NCBI GenBank assembly: GCA_900318245.1
Contig: ONJT01000011.1
Span: forward strand, 1-64,000
Source of the DNA: an uncultured Bacteroidales bacterium
Lineage (GTDB): Bacteria > Bacteroidota > Bacteroidia > Bacteroidales > Paludibacteraceae
Length of the DNA: 64,000 bases
Reading direction: 5' to 3'
Positions 31,659 through 42,209 of this stretch are shown piece by piece (position 1 is the stretch's first letter; each line of letters begins with the position of its first letter). The notes under the pieces are model-generated. The model did not search any database and was not told the DNA's origin. It saw only the letters and a program-made list of their open reading frames with translations. Both the position numbers and the translations under genes were made by a program.

Positions 31659-31744
31659 TACCGCGAGTGGGACTTGAACCCACACAGCCATCACTGGCCA
31701 AAGGATTTTAAGTCCTTCGTGTCTACCGATTCCACCATCGCGGC
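31659..31744 (-). tRNA. tRNA-Leu (TAA anticodon)
   Basis: An 86-nt class II tRNA: acceptor GCCGCGA/TCGCGGT, anticodon arm AAGGA-CTTAAAA-TCCTT with anticodon TAA, a long variable arm, T stem GTGGG/CCCAC with loop TTCAAGT, and discriminator A at 31659. CCA is not encoded. Confidence 0.95.
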
Positions 31745-31767
31745 TCGATTCTCATCAAAATCGGCTG

Positions 31768-31799
31768 CAAAGGTACTGCTTTTTTTTTATATACGCAAA
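31768..31799 (-). promoter_or_regulatory. Promoter of tRNA-Leu and rsmF
   Basis: On the minus strand TACCTTTG (31768-31775) and TTTG (31796-31799) are 20 bp apart, a perfect consensus pair. Confidence 0.8.
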
Positions 31800-31859
31800 T
31801 TTTGAGCACATTTTTTTATAGAAAGGGACTATTCAGGAACGAAAATGTCTTATTTCCCT

Positions 31860-31903
31860 CGAGGGCATATCGGGGGCATGTTGGGGGCATATCGGGGGCA
31901 ATT
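31860..31903 (+). repeat. 11-bp tandem array upstream of the FMN reductase gene
   Basis: Four 11-bp units: CGAGGGCATAT, CGGGGGCATGT, TGGGGGCATAT and CGGGGGCAATT. It lies in a 300-bp intergenic region between two divergent promoters. The period equals about one DNA turn, so the G5 tracts would all face one side. The rest of this gap (31904-31980) shows nothing further. Confidence 0.8.
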
Positions 31904-31987
31904 CGACATTTAGAACATTTTGCACTGTTTCGTCAAGGTGCCTTTTTTGCTTTAAAATGTGTAAAAATTGACATGTTTGCAAATAAA

Positions 31988-32019
31988 TTTGCATATATCG
32001 AAAAAAATTATTATTTTTG
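31988..32019 (+). promoter_or_regulatory. Promoter of the FMN reductase and following genes
   Basis: TTTG (31988-31991) and TATTTTTG (32012-32019) are 20 bp apart; the start codon follows at 32045. Confidence 0.75.
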
Positions 32020-32044
32020 TGCCCGATTTTTTTTATAACAAACA

Positions 32045-32659
32045 ATGAGAGTACTTTTGATTAACGGTTCGCCTCGTCGCGAGGGCAATACTTTTCTTGC
32101 ATTGAGCGAGATCGCCAAGGTTCTGGAGCAAGAAGGAATCGAGAGTGAGATCGTGGGTATTGGTACGCGCGCTGTGCGCGGATGCATCGCCTGCAACACA
32201 TGCAAGCAGCACGGCGACAACCGTTGCATTTTCGACGACGATATATGCAACGAAATCTCTGCACGCATGGCAAAGTGCGATGCGGTGATTGTAGGTTCGC
32301 CGGTTTATTACGGTCAACCGAACGGCACCGTACTCTCCTTGCTTCAACGGATGTTCTATTCGGCAGGGAAGTATTTCGAGGGCAAACCGGCCGCAGCAGT
32401 GGCAGTATGTCGTCGCGGCGGCGCGACGGCGGCGTTCCAGACGCTGCAAATGCCGTTCCAAATGATGAACATGCCGATTGTAACGTCGCAGTATTGGAAC
32501 ATCGTGTATGGCCGGGAAGCAGGTCAGGCTGCGTTGGATGCCGAAGGCATGCAGACCATGCGCACTTTAGCGCGCAACATGGCATATTTGTTGAAAGCCA
32601 CAGAAGGCAAGAAACGTCCTGAGGCAGAACCGCGTCAATGGACTCATTTTATCCGATAA
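32045..32659 (+). CDS. NADPH-dependent FMN reductase / flavodoxin-fold protein
   Basis: A 204-residue flavodoxin-fold protein. The FMN phosphate loop is VLLINGSPRREGNTFLAL; a Cys-rich insertion GCIACNTCKQHGDNRCIFDDD resembles the iron-sulfur flavoprotein subgroup; VIVGSPVYYGQPNGTVLSLL is the second flavin contact, and CRRGGATAAFQTLQMPF the third. Members reduce quinones or other electron acceptors using NAD(P)H. Whether the cysteines hold a cluster cannot be decided from sequence. It has its own promoter, and a giant secreted protein gene begins 29 bp downstream. Confidence 0.88.
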   Translation: MRVLLINGSPRREGNTFLALSEIAKVLEQEGIESEIVGIGTRAVRGCIACNTCKQHGDNRCIFDDDICNEISARMAKCDAVIVGSPVYYGQPNGTVLSLLQRMFYSAGKYFEGKPAAAVAVCRRGGATAAFQTLQMPFQMMNMPIVTSQYWNIVYGREAGQAALDAEGMQTMRTLARNMAYLLKATEGKKRPEAEPRQWTHFIR

Positions 32660-32688
32660 ATCGTTGAACCTAAAAAACACTCTATATC

Positions 32689-35600
32689 ATGAGAAAAATT
32701 TTACTCTTTGTCGCAATCTTGTTTGCTTCCTTTGCTTTGGGAGCAGACATTTCTAATTTTGCCTCCGGCATTGAGAACGGGACAACCGGAATGAACAAAG
32801 GAGAGTGCGGCTCTATCGCCGTCTCCACGGACGCCCCACGTACGGGAGCGCAATGCCTCTCGACCGCTTATACCGGCGGAACGAATTCAAAAAAATGGTA
32901 TCCGAATGTCACGTTTACCGTACCAAAGAACTCCTATTTGCATATAATCGGTTATGCCAAGTTGCTTTCTACGGATGGAACAGCCGCCAGTTCGAGCACA
33001 CAGGCTTATGCCTGTGCATATCTTGGTGGGGATAATAATGGAACAGCCGTTAATTTAACTACCTCTTGGCAGCGCATTAGGGTTTCCAAGAAGGCCAGTT
33101 CAGACCAAAGCGGAGCAAAAGCCTATTTTTACCGCAAGCACACTGCGAAAAAAGAGGTGTTGTTTGACGATGTTATTGCATATGTATCCACCAATTCGTC
33201 TGTGGATTTAACGGCGCCGAACGCCGCCTCTTCGGCTCAGGCCACGGAAACGGAAATCACTTGGACCTGCGGAACGGATGCCAATACGGGTGTGCAGGCC
33301 ACGTTGATTTGGAAGCAGATTGATGGCTCAGCCGAAGATCTGACGCTGAACGACCAGGGTATCTATGCGTTAGCTGCGACCGAAGGACCGAATGTCGATC
33401 AAAGCGGACATTGGGAGTTAGTACGCGTGCTGGCTGCGGATGCTACGTCGTTCAACGCCGTTGGTACGTTTGCCAGCAACGAGCGGTACGCGATTGTTCA
33501 CCGCGACTTGGCGTATAACTATTCGGATCCGACCTATGTAACGACTCCGGACTTGTCCGTGAGAACGCTTTACTTGAAGCCGAGTGGGGATTGGTTGAGT
33601 AAGGGCGGATCCATTGACCCTCGTTTTGCAGTGTATTGTTTTGGTGGCGGAATTGAGGCTAAATGGTATGACTTGGAGGCTGTGGATGCCGGATGCAGTT
33701 CGAGCATAACGCTCTATAAAGCAGAGGTAAGCAAGAGTTATACCGGTTTGATTTTCTGCCGTATGGACGGCGCTACCACAGAGAATGTTTGGGGAAATAA
33801 ATGGAATCAGACTAAAGACTTAACCATGCCGACCTCTGAAGCGGCTGTGTATGAAGAACAGCACACCTCTTCAGATTGGAATACGAGCGACAATACTCGT
33901 TGGAGAACGACACCGTTGAATCTATGTATATCGGGCAATGGGCTTTGCTTTGCAGGCGAGCAACTGACCTTGACCGCCACCAGTATCGGCGCAACACATT
34001 ACCAGTGGTACAAAGGCGGCACAGCCGAGAGTAACAAGATTCCTGGCGCCACAACAGCCACCTATATCAACTACAACTTTAAGTTTGAAGATGCGGGAGA
34101 CTACTATTGCAAGACGAAATTAGGTAATGGTACAGAACAGACCAGTACTAAACATACCGTTAAGACGCTGCGTATCTATATTAGAAACGGTCGAGATGGC
34201 GGAGAGTACGGTTATGTCGATTTACAAAATACTGACCCCGCTAGTCATAAAGCAACGGGAATGATTTTCCTTGGCCAAGCATGGACATATGGTTTTGGTG
34301 TGAATGATGGTGTCGGGAATGAATATGGATGCAACAATCCCGAGTCCAGCAAGATGTGGAGCGGTAATTGCACGAATTGGACTATGAATGCGCCGGGCAT
34401 TAAATGTCTTATGTGGACAGAGAATGGCGCCACCTATACCTTTGTTGTGGATTATTCTAACATGAATCTTCCTATCGTTTCGGCTATTTATCCGCCAGAC
34501 AACCAGGAGTCAGGAAAGAAGATTTACTTCGATAACAGTTCGGTGAATTGGAGCGAACCGCTGTACTACCGCATCGGTAAAGGAAACCGCGGCGGATCTG
34601 ACCATACGCAGGCGGATTTGATAGAGAAAGTACCCGGAACGGCGAACTTATACCGATATACGACACCAGCTTATGATGATCTGGATGCATGGCACATTGC
34701 AGATAACCAAGGTCCGGTTGGCGCCGGCAGCGGGCATTCCATCTACCAGACCAACACCGGTGACGCCAAAGAAGTTAAAAATGCAGTAACCTTTGAAGGC
34801 GGTGCAACCGCGCAGGACATCACGATTGTTCCAACGGGCGCACATTCACAGGGCGGCGACTCCTACAACAACCACTGTGAGTTCTACAACTACACAATGT
34901 TGTCGGGCATGAAGACGCAGAACGTGATGATCGATGATACGGAGCACGGAACGATTACGGTTAGTTATACGGATGCGGATGGAGTGGATAAATCGTTCAC
35001 GAGTGGAGACCGCGACTTAGCCCATACTTGTATCTTAACCATCACAGCCGAAGCCGTTCCGTGCGGCTATCAGTTGAAGTCTTTGGCCGTAAACGGCTCG
35101 CCCTTCACGAGCGGCGACACGCATATACTGGACGCACGCACTACGATTGATGCAGAGTTCGAACCCGCCACCTACAGCGTGACGCTGCATGCGAATGGCG
35201 GATTAATCCTGGCGGGCGACGTGACTAACTACTCGTTCGGCATCGGTGCCACTTTGCCGACCAACATGTCTCTAACCGGAAAGGACTTCAAGGGCTGGTA
35301 CGACAACCCGAGTTTTACTGGTTCGCCTGTGACAGAGATCACGACTACCGACTGCGGCGACAAAGAATACTGGGCAAAATGGGAAAACGAGAAACTGAAA
35401 GTGACCTATATCATCGGCGGCTGTCAAGTGACCGGCGGAGAATGGAAACAAGGACAAGACGGTACTTACAGCCCGTGGCTGTTCAAAGGCGGATCCACAC
35501 CGGCTGCAAACACTCTAACAGCCACATCAGACATCAAGATACCTTCACTCAGTTCCACCAACCAGTGGTTTTTGACAAAGGATGTGACACAATTGACCGA

Positions 35601-38600
35601 TAACGACCAATGGAGCCATTCCAATGACGCTACGACGCAAGCCAACAAAGCCATTCGTGCTTTCAAGGTAGGAAGCGGTAGTACGGTGGAATTTGACCTG
35701 AAGGATTTAGTAGCCAGCAGCATCATGTTTTATGTCTTCCCGAGTAGCAATGAGGCATACTCGGTGGACCTGAAAGTGAATGGCACTACCACAAATCACC
35801 CAATCGCGGCGGGTGAGCAATACCAGTTGCACCGCTTTGACTATTTTGAGGGTCCCTATACCGGTAAGTTCTCTATCAAGAGCAAGGATAAAGAAAGTCG
35901 CGTCGTGGTAGTAGTAGAAGTGCCGACCGTGACGATCACCTTCGACAAGAACGGCACAGAGGCAACCGGAACAATGGAGCCGCTGGTCGTTCCCAAAGGC
36001 ACACAACCAACCTTGCCGGCGAATAACTTCGTATGGACAAACCATGAGTTCCAATGCTGGACAGAAGGTTCTACTACCGGTCCGGAGATAGCCGATGAAG
36101 CGAAATACAAAGCGACCGCCAACGTGACCCTCTTTGCCAAATGGGTTGAGCGTATAGAGACCGTAGTGACCTTGAGTGCGCCGGATGCGGATAACCAAGA
36201 AGAATATACCAAATCCGTGACCGCCGTTTATACGCAGGCTATGCCAACCGTAGCAGTAGTGCCTACACGCGAGTGGTATGTCTTCGAGGGCTATTTTGAG
36301 AATCCGGACGGTTCCGGTACACAGTACTATGCTCCGACAGGTGAGGGCGTGACTGCTTGGGATAAAACCAGTTCGACGGCCAAGCTCTACGCCAAATGGA
36401 CAGAGATCAAGCATACGGAAATCACCTTAGTAGCTACCGGTGCATACAACCACTATACCTCTTTGGTAGTTGCCGGACTGAATCAACCGATGCCAGTTAT
36501 CTCGACACTGCCGCAGAGCACTACGGACGTGTTTGCCGGCTATTTCGAGAATCCGGATGGCAGCGGTACGCAGTACTATACTGGAACAGGAACAAGTGCA
36601 AAAAACTGGGATAAGGATGTTACCTCTGCTACGCTCTATGCCAAATGGTTAGAGCCCTGCGATGTCGCGCCTACATTGACCTCAGCGGCGCCCATCATCA
36701 CCATTTGGAACGGCAAGAAAGCGGATGTGACCTTGGCGACTTTGTCCTGCTCAGTAGACACAACGACGCTTAAGTACTTGTACGTTTCAGCAACGGATAA
36801 CATCACGGGCTGCGAATATAAATTCTTCGACTCGCGTCTGCATATCATCGGTACGCCTACGGGGTACACGAGCGCAGTAACAAAGGATATCACATTTACG
36901 TTCAAGAACAACTGCGATCCGACAAGAACCTATACCGTAACGCAAACCATTCGCATCAACCCGGAAGGTCAGAAGCCACGTATCGCCTTTATCTTGACCG
37001 GTACAGAAAGTGGAGGTTTTGACGCATACACGGAAAGCGACTCCACGAGTTGCGCGGAACTCATAGCGTATCTGAACAGGACCTATGACGTACGATGCGT
37101 AAATGGTTACGCAACTAAGAAAGTATCAGATTTGGCTACCTATTATTCCAATTACGACCTACTGATTGTAACCGATTTCCTCGACACAGGCAAGGGATAC
37201 ACCAATGCTATCGGTACGCTGATCGACAAGAAACCTATTCTGAGTTTTGAGGCTTATGTGGCGAACCAATCGAACTGGCATATCGGTTCGAATCCCAAAG
37301 ATCCGAAACCGAAAGTACAGAACATGAAAATACTCTGCGCCGGTCACGCAATCTTCGCGGATGCCAAATACGACGAGGAGGATCCGTTGCCTGTTGATGT
37401 GATTAACGACGCGGACACAACCGTACACGTATTAGATGCCTTAAGTTCGGAAGCGAAAGCAAAAGGTTTGCAGGGCTTCACCATTAATGAAGCACCGGAC
37501 TTTATCTTCTTGGCCACGATACGCGATGAAGACAACAAGCGCGACCTGATTGTATGCTGCGAGCGTCAAGTGGTATTCTCTGCCCGACTGATGCTGTATG
37601 GTATCAACTTCTACGAGATGGGCAACTTATCCAAGGCAGGACGTATCATCATTCGCCAGATGGCAGACTACCTGCTGATGACCGATGAGACGAAAATCGC
37701 CGACTGTTCGCTGGTATTCGACAACGGCGCCGGCAACCCGGATAAGAGTAGCTGCGGTGATAATAAATGGAGCAATCCGGCCAACTGGTATCCCGGATAC
37801 AACATCATTCCGACACCGGTTCATCCGACACGTATTGTGGCAGAGTGCCATGTGGATTATGATGCAGCACATGCCGGAAGTGTGAAAGTGAACACCGGTC
37901 GAGACGAACACGGCTCTGTAAACGGCAAGTTGATTATCGAACCGACCGGAGGATTGACTATCGCCGGTATGGTAGCAACCGTACACGACACGCGGTATGC
38001 TTCGCCGATCACTATTTCTGCACAAGACTTGTTAATCAAAGCCGATGCTTCTCATAATGGTGCCTTTGTATATGGCAACAAGGAATCGGATGTTCGTGCG
38101 ACAGTGCAATACTATAGCCGCGGAACAGATGCCAAGACGGCTAATCCGGTATGGCAATACATGGGTATTCCGTTTCAGGCAGGACAAACCGCTATCCAAA
38201 TGTACTACGAGGCATGGATGTGCCGCTGGGCGAGCGGTTCGACCGACGGCTTAGGCGGACTCTGGAAGTGGGTAGAAAACGATGAACTATTGCTGCCGTT
38301 CGAAGGTTATTGTATCACGCAGGAAGCAGCGAAGACCTATACCTTCTCCGGTAAACTTAACCCACCCGTCACAACTCGTATCGTATTGGACAACCGCGAT
38401 GCGGACGGGTACGCTTTTGCTGCCAACAGTTGGACGGCTCCGATCAAGATTTCACAGATGCAAGATGCAGATTTCGTAAACACAGAGAAGTCCATCTATA
38501 TCTATCATACCGGAACGTATGCCCAGTGGAACACCAACAAAGAAACGGTCATCAATACAAAGACCAGCAGTAGTTCGATTGTTCCGGGTCAATATGCCGT

Positions 38601-39333
38601 TATTCCTATCCACTCGTCGCCATACATCGGCGTGGATTCCGTTATTCCGGCTATGCAGGGATTCTTCGTTCATACGACTGCCGCGAATGCGGAACTGAAA
38701 CTGGTTTATAACCGCACCGTATATGACGGCTCGTATTTCAAGACCTCCACACAACCGATGCGTGCACCACGCAGCGAGAGCCGACCGGAAGTGATGCAAC
38801 TGATAGTCAGCGGCGAGAACTACGGTGACCGCGTACATATCCTTGCTCGCGACGGTTTCTCCGAAAATTTCGAAGACGGATGGGACGGCCGTAAGATTGA
38901 GGGCGACGAGAACGCCCCGATGTTAGCGGTAGTGAAAGAAGCCGGCGACATGGCTGTAGCGGCGATTGAGACGGCAGAGGAACGCGAGTTGAGTTTCCGC
39001 GCGGGTAGCGAGACGGAATACACGTTCTGCTTCCAATACGAAGGCGAGACGATTTATCTGTACGACCGGTTAGCGGACCAGGCGGTGGAGATCAAGACGG
39101 GTAACACCTACTCCTTCACGGCGGAGAACAAGACCGCTGCTAAACGGTTTATCATCACCAAGAACCCGCCGCGTGTACCGACGGATATTGAGAACACCAC
39201 ATACGATGCAACGCAATCCGGTGCAGAAAAATGTATCATTGATGGTCAGTTGTATATCATTAAGAACAACCGCTTCTATGATGCGCGTGGCGTTCGGGTT
39301 CATTCCTTTAACAGAAAGGAGGTGACGCCATGA
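32689..39333 (+). CDS. Giant secreted protein with InlB-type repeats
   Basis: A 2214-residue exported protein (signal MRKILLFVAILFASFALGAD). In order: a carbohydrate-binding-like domain (SNFASGIENG, to about 165), an Ig domain near 415-480 (LTATSIGATHYQWYKGG, DAGDYYCKTK), InlB/Flg_new repeats near 826-905 (VTLHANGG, WAKWE), 1081-1150 (ITFDKNGTEATG, LFAKWVE), 1160-1240 and 1245-1320 (the last two share FENPDGSGTQYY), a Rossmann-like stretch near 1427 (RIAFILTGTESGG, LLIVTDFL), a NKWSNPANWYPG module near 1690 and a C-terminal tail IDGQLYIIKNNRFYDARG. The tail type suggests surface sorting. No catalytic site is recognised. The next gene overlaps by four bases. Confidence 0.8.
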   Translation: MRKILLFVAILFASFALGADISNFASGIENGTTGMNKGECGSIAVSTDAPRTGAQCLSTAYTGGTNSKKWYPNVTFTVPKNSYLHIIGYAKLLSTDGTAASSSTQAYACAYLGGDNNGTAVNLTTSWQRIRVSKKASSDQSGAKAYFYRKHTAKKEVLFDDVIAYVSTNSSVDLTAPNAASSAQATETEITWTCGTDANTGVQATLIWKQIDGSAEDLTLNDQGIYALAATEGPNVDQSGHWELVRVLAADATSFNAVGTFASNERYAIVHRDLAYNYSDPTYVTTPDLSVRTLYLKPSGDWLSKGGSIDPRFAVYCFGGGIEAKWYDLEAVDAGCSSSITLYKAEVSKSYTGLIFCRMDGATTENVWGNKWNQTKDLTMPTSEAAVYEEQHTSSDWNTSDNTRWRTTPLNLCISGNGLCFAGEQLTLTATSIGATHYQWYKGGTAESNKIPGATTATYINYNFKFEDAGDYYCKTKLGNGTEQTSTKHTVKTLRIYIRNGRDGGEYGYVDLQNTDPASHKATGMIFLGQAWTYGFGVNDGVGNEYGCNNPESSKMWSGNCTNWTMNAPGIKCLMWTENGATYTFVVDYSNMNLPIVSAIYPPDNQESGKKIYFDNSSVNWSEPLYYRIGKGNRGGSDHTQADLIEKVPGTANLYRYTTPAYDDLDAWHIADNQGPVGAGSGHSIYQTNTGDAKEVKNAVTFEGGATAQDITIVPTGAHSQGGDSYNNHCEFYNYTMLSGMKTQNVMIDDTEHGTITVSYTDADGVDKSFTSGDRDLAHTCILTITAEAVPCGYQLKSLAVNGSPFTSGDTHILDARTTIDAEFEPATYSVTLHANGGLILAGDVTNYSFGIGATLPTNMSLTGKDFKGWYDNPSFTGSPVTEITTTDCGDKEYWAKWENEKLKVTYIIGGCQVTGGEWKQGQDGTYSPWLFKGGSTPAANTLTATSDIKIPSLSSTNQWFLTKDVTQLTDNDQWSHSNDATTQANKAIRAFKVGSGSTVEFDLKDLVASSIMFYVFPSSNEAYSVDLKVNGTTTNHPIAAGEQYQLHRFDYFEGPYTGKFSIKSKDKESRVVVVVEVPTVTITFDKNGTEATGTMEPLVVPKGTQPTLPANNFVWTNHEFQCWTEGSTTGPEIADEAKYKATANVTLFAKWVERIETVVTLSAPDADNQEEYTKSVTAVYTQAMPTVAVVPTREWYVFEGYFENPDGSGTQYYAPTGEGVTAWDKTSSTAKLYAKWTEIKHTEITLVATGAYNHYTSLVVAGLNQPMPVISTLPQSTTDVFAGYFENPDGSGTQYYTGTGTSAKNWDKDVTSATLYAKWLEPCDVAPTLTSAAPIITIWNGKKADVTLATLSCSVDTTTLKYLYVSATDNITGCEYKFFDSRLHIIGTPTGYTSAVTKDITFTFKNNCDPTRTYTVTQTIRINPEGQKPRIAFILTGTESGGFDAYTESDSTSCAELIAYLNRTYDVRCVNGYATKKVSDLATYYSNYDLLIVTDFLDTGKGYTNAIGTLIDKKPILSFEAYVANQSNWHIGSNPKDPKPKVQNMKILCAGHAIFADAKYDEEDPLPVDVINDADTTVHVLDALSSEAKAKGLQGFTINEAPDFIFLATIRDEDNKRDLIVCCERQVVFSARLMLYGINFYEMGNLSKAGRIIIRQMADYLLMTDETKIADCSLVFDNGAGNPDKSSCGDNKWSNPANWYPGYNIIPTPVHPTRIVAECHVDYDAAHAGSVKVNTGRDEHGSVNGKLIIEPTGGLTIAGMVATVHDTRYASPITISAQDLLIKADASHNGAFVYGNKESDVRATVQYYSRGTDAKTANPVWQYMGIPFQAGQTAIQMYYEAWMCRWASGSTDGLGGLWKWVENDELLLPFEGYCITQEAAKTYTFSGKLNPPVTTRIVLDNRDADGYAFAANSWTAPIKISQMQDADFVNTEKSIYIYHTGTYAQWNTNKETVINTKTSSSSIVPGQYAVIPIHSSPYIGVDSVIPAMQGFFVHTTAANAELKLVYNRTVYDGSYFKTSTQPMRAPRSESRPEVMQLIVSGENYGDRVHILARDGFSENFEDGWDGRKIEGDENAPMLAVVKEAGDMAVAAIETAEERELSFRAGSETEYTFCFQYEGETIYLYDRLADQAVEIKTGNTYSFTAENKTAAKRFIITKNPPRVPTDIENTTYDATQSGAEKCIIDGQLYIIKNNRFYDARGVRVHSFNRKEVTP

Positions 39334-39959
39334 AACGTTTCCGTATTCAATTGGTGATCGCACTGGTAGTGCTGATCTGTGGTGTCTCGCTGATGGGCCT
39401 CATTTACATCTTGTTCAATAAGCCGGAGGTGTATGTCAACCCGGGCGTGATTGTTACCCAACCGTCTCCGGTGTCCTCGCCGGTACAACCGCTACGCAGC
39501 AGTTCCGGCATACTGCGGGACTATCCGTACTCCTATACGATGTCGCCTATGCCGTACGCTACGGCTCCGAAAGCGGCTATGCAGCCTTCGCGCGGGCTAT
39601 ACGCCACGAGCGGCGCGCAGGTGCATAACGTCGGTGGTGGAACCGGCTACAGTATAGCTACCACTTCGAGCACTCAAACCCAACGAGGAATCAGTTATAC
39701 GACGACCACCGTGACGACCTTTGCGACCTTTGCGATGAACAGTCGTCAAGTGGCAGCCCCGGAAGCACAATATGCGCCAGAGATGGCAAGACTCGTCAGT
39801 GAGCCACGTCGTGCACCGGGACCGCCGGATTTAGGAGGTGGCGAAGCACCGGGCGATCAGCAATTAGTAGAGCACCCTATAGGCTCGCCACTGGTACTGG
39901 TTTTGATGGCAGGACTATACGCTGCCACTATTAGAAAAAGAAAAGAAGATGCCGAATAA
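39330..39959 (+). CDS. Two-membrane-segment protein coupled to the giant secreted protein
   Basis: A 209-residue protein of unknown family. It has an N-terminal membrane helix (IQLVIALVVLICGVSLMGLI), then about 150 residues rich in Pro, Ser, Thr, Ala and Tyr, with a Thr run (ISYTTTTVTTFATF) and PGPPDLGGGEAPGDQQ, then a C-terminal helix PIGSPLVLVLMAGLYAATI closed by RKRKEDAE. The end (small motif, helix, basic residues) resembles a membrane-retention or sorting tail. The ATGA overlap with the 2214-aa gene suggests that the two proteins are made together and may interact at the envelope. Confidence 0.65.
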   Translation: MKRFRIQLVIALVVLICGVSLMGLIYILFNKPEVYVNPGVIVTQPSPVSSPVQPLRSSSGILRDYPYSYTMSPMPYATAPKAAMQPSRGLYATSGAQVHNVGGGTGYSIATTSSTQTQRGISYTTTTVTTFATFAMNSRQVAAPEAQYAPEMARLVSEPRRAPGPPDLGGGEAPGDQQLVEHPIGSPLVLVLMAGLYAATIRKRKEDAE

Positions 39960-41169
39960 AAGAAAGATTATTAACGACCCTGTCTTTGGGTTCTTGTCCA
40001 TACCGAATGAACTGATCTACGATGTGCTGCAACATCCGTATGTGCAGCGTCTAAATCGTATTCGCCAGTTGGGCCTATCGTACTTGGTGTATCCGGGCGC
40101 GATGCACAGCCGTTTCGGTCACTCGCTGGGCGCGATGCACCTGATGCACGAGGCTATCGCTTCGCTGCGTCTCAAAGGTGTGGAAATCACGGAGCACGAA
40201 GAGACGAGCGCGATGATTGCCATCCTGCTGCACGATATCGGTCACGGACCTTTCTCGCATGTGCTTGAGCATACACTCGTCGAAGGCGTCACGCACGAAG
40301 ATATTTCGCTTTTGATGATGGAGCGGATTAATATTGACCTGAATGGTCAATTGGACACCGCAATTTCTATCTTTAAGAACGAGTATCCGAAGCATTTCCT
40401 GCACCAACTTATCTCGAGTCAGCTGGATGTCGATCGCATGGACTATCTCTGCCGCGATTCTTTCTTCACAGGCGTGCAAGAAGGTCGCGTAGCAAGTGAA
40501 CGATTGCTGAAGATGCTCGACGTACGCGATGATCGATTAGTAGTACAAGTAAAAGGAATCTACTCCGTAGAGAAATTCTTGGTAGCCCGCCGACTGATGT
40601 ACTGGCAGGTATATCTGCACAAGACCTCTGTGGCCGCCGAACAACACTTGATAAAGATCCTGAGCCGAGCCAAAGAGTTAGCGCGTGACGGTAAAGAGTT
40701 ATTCTGCTCGCCGGCTTTACGATATTTCTTGTATCAACCGGTGAACTTCCGCATGTTTAGTCCTCAGAGCGAGGCGCTGGAGAAATACGCGTTGCTTGAC
40801 GACAACGATGTACTGTCCGCTATCAAGGCTTGGATTTCGTGCGACGACAAAGTGCTGAGTGCTTTGAGCGAGAGTTTTGTCAATCGTCGTCTCTTCCGCG
40901 GGGAGTTGTTGGAAAAACCGTTAACGGATTCACAGAAGACGGAACTAAACAAAGAGTATGCAACACGGTTAGGTGTGTCGGAGAAAGAGGCGGAATATTG
41001 CTGGAGCGAACATATCTCGACCAGCAACACCTATTCGGAGAAAGCTGACACGATTGATATTCTGTACTCAGACGGTACCGTGCGCGACATTGCGGATGCC
41101 AGTGAGATACTGGACCTTGAGGCACTGACGCGCAAGCCGATTAAACGATATTTATTCAAAATGCGATAA
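39949..41169 (+). CDS. HD-domain phosphohydrolase (dNTPase-like)
   Basis: A 406-residue cytoplasmic metal-dependent phosphohydrolase. Family motifs are [17 protein letters not shown] at the N-terminus, [32 protein letters not shown], and the HD pair in [17 protein letters not shown], then [15 protein letters not shown]. This is the SAMHD1/YwfO-like group annotated as dNTP triphosphohydrolase-like; the true substrate is not known. It overlaps the previous gene by 11 bp, and lpxD starts on its stop codon (TAATG). Confidence 0.9.
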   Translation: MPNKRKIINDPVFGFLSIPNELIYDVLQHPYVQRLNRIRQLGLSYLVYPGAMHSRFGHSLGAMHLMHEAIASLRLKGVEITEHEETSAMIAILLHDIGHGPFSHVLEHTLVEGVTHEDISLLMMERINIDLNGQLDTAISIFKNEYPKHFLHQLISSQLDVDRMDYLCRDSFFTGVQEGRVASERLLKMLDVRDDRLVVQVKGIYSVEKFLVARRLMYWQVYLHKTSVAAEQHLIKILSRAKELARDGKELFCSPALRYFLYQPVNFRMFSPQSEALEKYALLDDNDVLSAIKAWISCDDKVLSALSESFVNRRLFRGELLEKPLTDSQKTELNKEYATRLGVSEKEAEYCWSEHISTSNTYSEKADTIDILYSDGTVRDIADASEILDLEALTRKPIKRYLFKMR

Positions 41170-42209
41170 TGGAATTTAGTGCACAACAAATAGCAGCCTT
41201 ACTGGGCGGAGCATTGTATGGTAACTCGAATGCGATGGTGAGCGATGTAGCTCCGATTGAGTCGGCGCAAGCGCATCATCTATCATTCATCACCGATGCC
41301 AAATACCTTCCCTGTCTGGAGACCACGAAGGCGGGTGTGATACTTCTTACGCGTAGCGTGGTAGAAGGCAAGATCCGTTTTCCGGAAGGTGAAGGCAAAG
41401 CCGGCGCAGCAGTCATCCTCGTAGAGAATGCCCGCGGGGCGATGGCACAGTTACTGCAGATTGTATCGAAGGCTATGAATCCCGCCAAGCGAGGTATTGA
41501 GCAACCGAGTTTCATCAGCGAAGGAGTAGTCGTTCCCGAAGATGCGTATGTCGGTGCGTTCGCGTATATCGGCAAAAACGTGCGGTTGGGTAAGGGCGTA
41601 CAGATATACCCGAACTGCTATATCGGTGATAACGTCGTGATTGGCGACCATACCGTTCTTTATGCAGGAGTTCGCGTCTATGCAAATTGCAAGGTGGGCG
41701 CTGATTGTATCTTGCATGCCGGCGTAGTGGTCGGTTCGGACGGTTTTGGCTTTGAACCCGATGCACAGGGCGTTAATCAGAAGATTCCGCAGATAGGAAA
41801 CGTGATCATCGAAGACGATGTAGAGATAGGCGCTAACACAACTATCGACCGCGCGATGATGGGGTCGACTATTATTCACCGCAACGTGAAGATTGATAAC
41901 CTCGTGCAGATTGCACATAATGTCGAAGTAGGAGAGTCCACTTTCCTCTGTGCGCAGGTGGGCATCGCCGGAAGCAGTAAGATCGGCAAGCATTGTATCT
42001 TGACCGGTCAAGTTGGTGTAGCCGGACATATCGAGATAGCGGATAACTGTATCTTCGGTGCGCAGTCGGGTGTTCCGAATAGTGTACGCAAGCCGGGTAT
42101 GTACCAAGGCTATCCGGCTATCGATGCCGGTAACTGGCGTCGAGCCGTAGTGGGATTCAAACAACTGCCGGATATTCTCAAACGGCTTAATGAATTAGAG
42201 AAGAAATGA
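41169..42209 (+). CDS. lpxD: UDP-3-O-(3-hydroxyacyl)glucosamine N-acyltransferase
   Basis: A 346-residue lipid A enzyme that adds the N-linked hydroxyacyl chain. An N-terminal uridine-binding domain ([16 protein letters not shown]) is followed from about residue 110 by a left-handed beta-helix of hexapeptide repeats ([39 protein letters not shown]) and the active-site segment [17 protein letters not shown]. The C-terminus is helical. Length is normal. It forms lpxD-lpxC-lpxA with one-base and four-base junctions. Confidence 0.95.
   Translation: MEFSAQQIAALLGGALYGNSNAMVSDVAPIESAQAHHLSFITDAKYLPCLETTKAGVILLTRSVVEGKIRFPEGEGKAGAAVILVENARGAMAQLLQIVSKAMNPAKRGIEQPSFISEGVVVPEDAYVGAFAYIGKNVRLGKGVQIYPNCYIGDNVVIGDHTVLYAGVRVYANCKVGADCILHAGVVVGSDGFGFEPDAQGVNQKIPQIGNVIIEDDVEIGANTTIDRAMMGSTIIHRNVKIDNLVQIAHNVEVGESTFLCAQVGIAGSSKIGKHCILTGQVGVAGHIEIADNCIFGAQSGVPNSVRKPGMYQGYPAIDAGNWRRAVVGFKQLPDILKRLNELEKK

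Noticed and set aside
31860..31903. CRISPR array
   Set aside because: The units are 11 bp, directly adjacent without spacers, and no cas genes are present in the window.
31802..32038. 78-codon plus-strand frame upstream of the FMN reductase
   Set aside because: It runs through the tandem array and the promoter boxes; the composition is non-coding.
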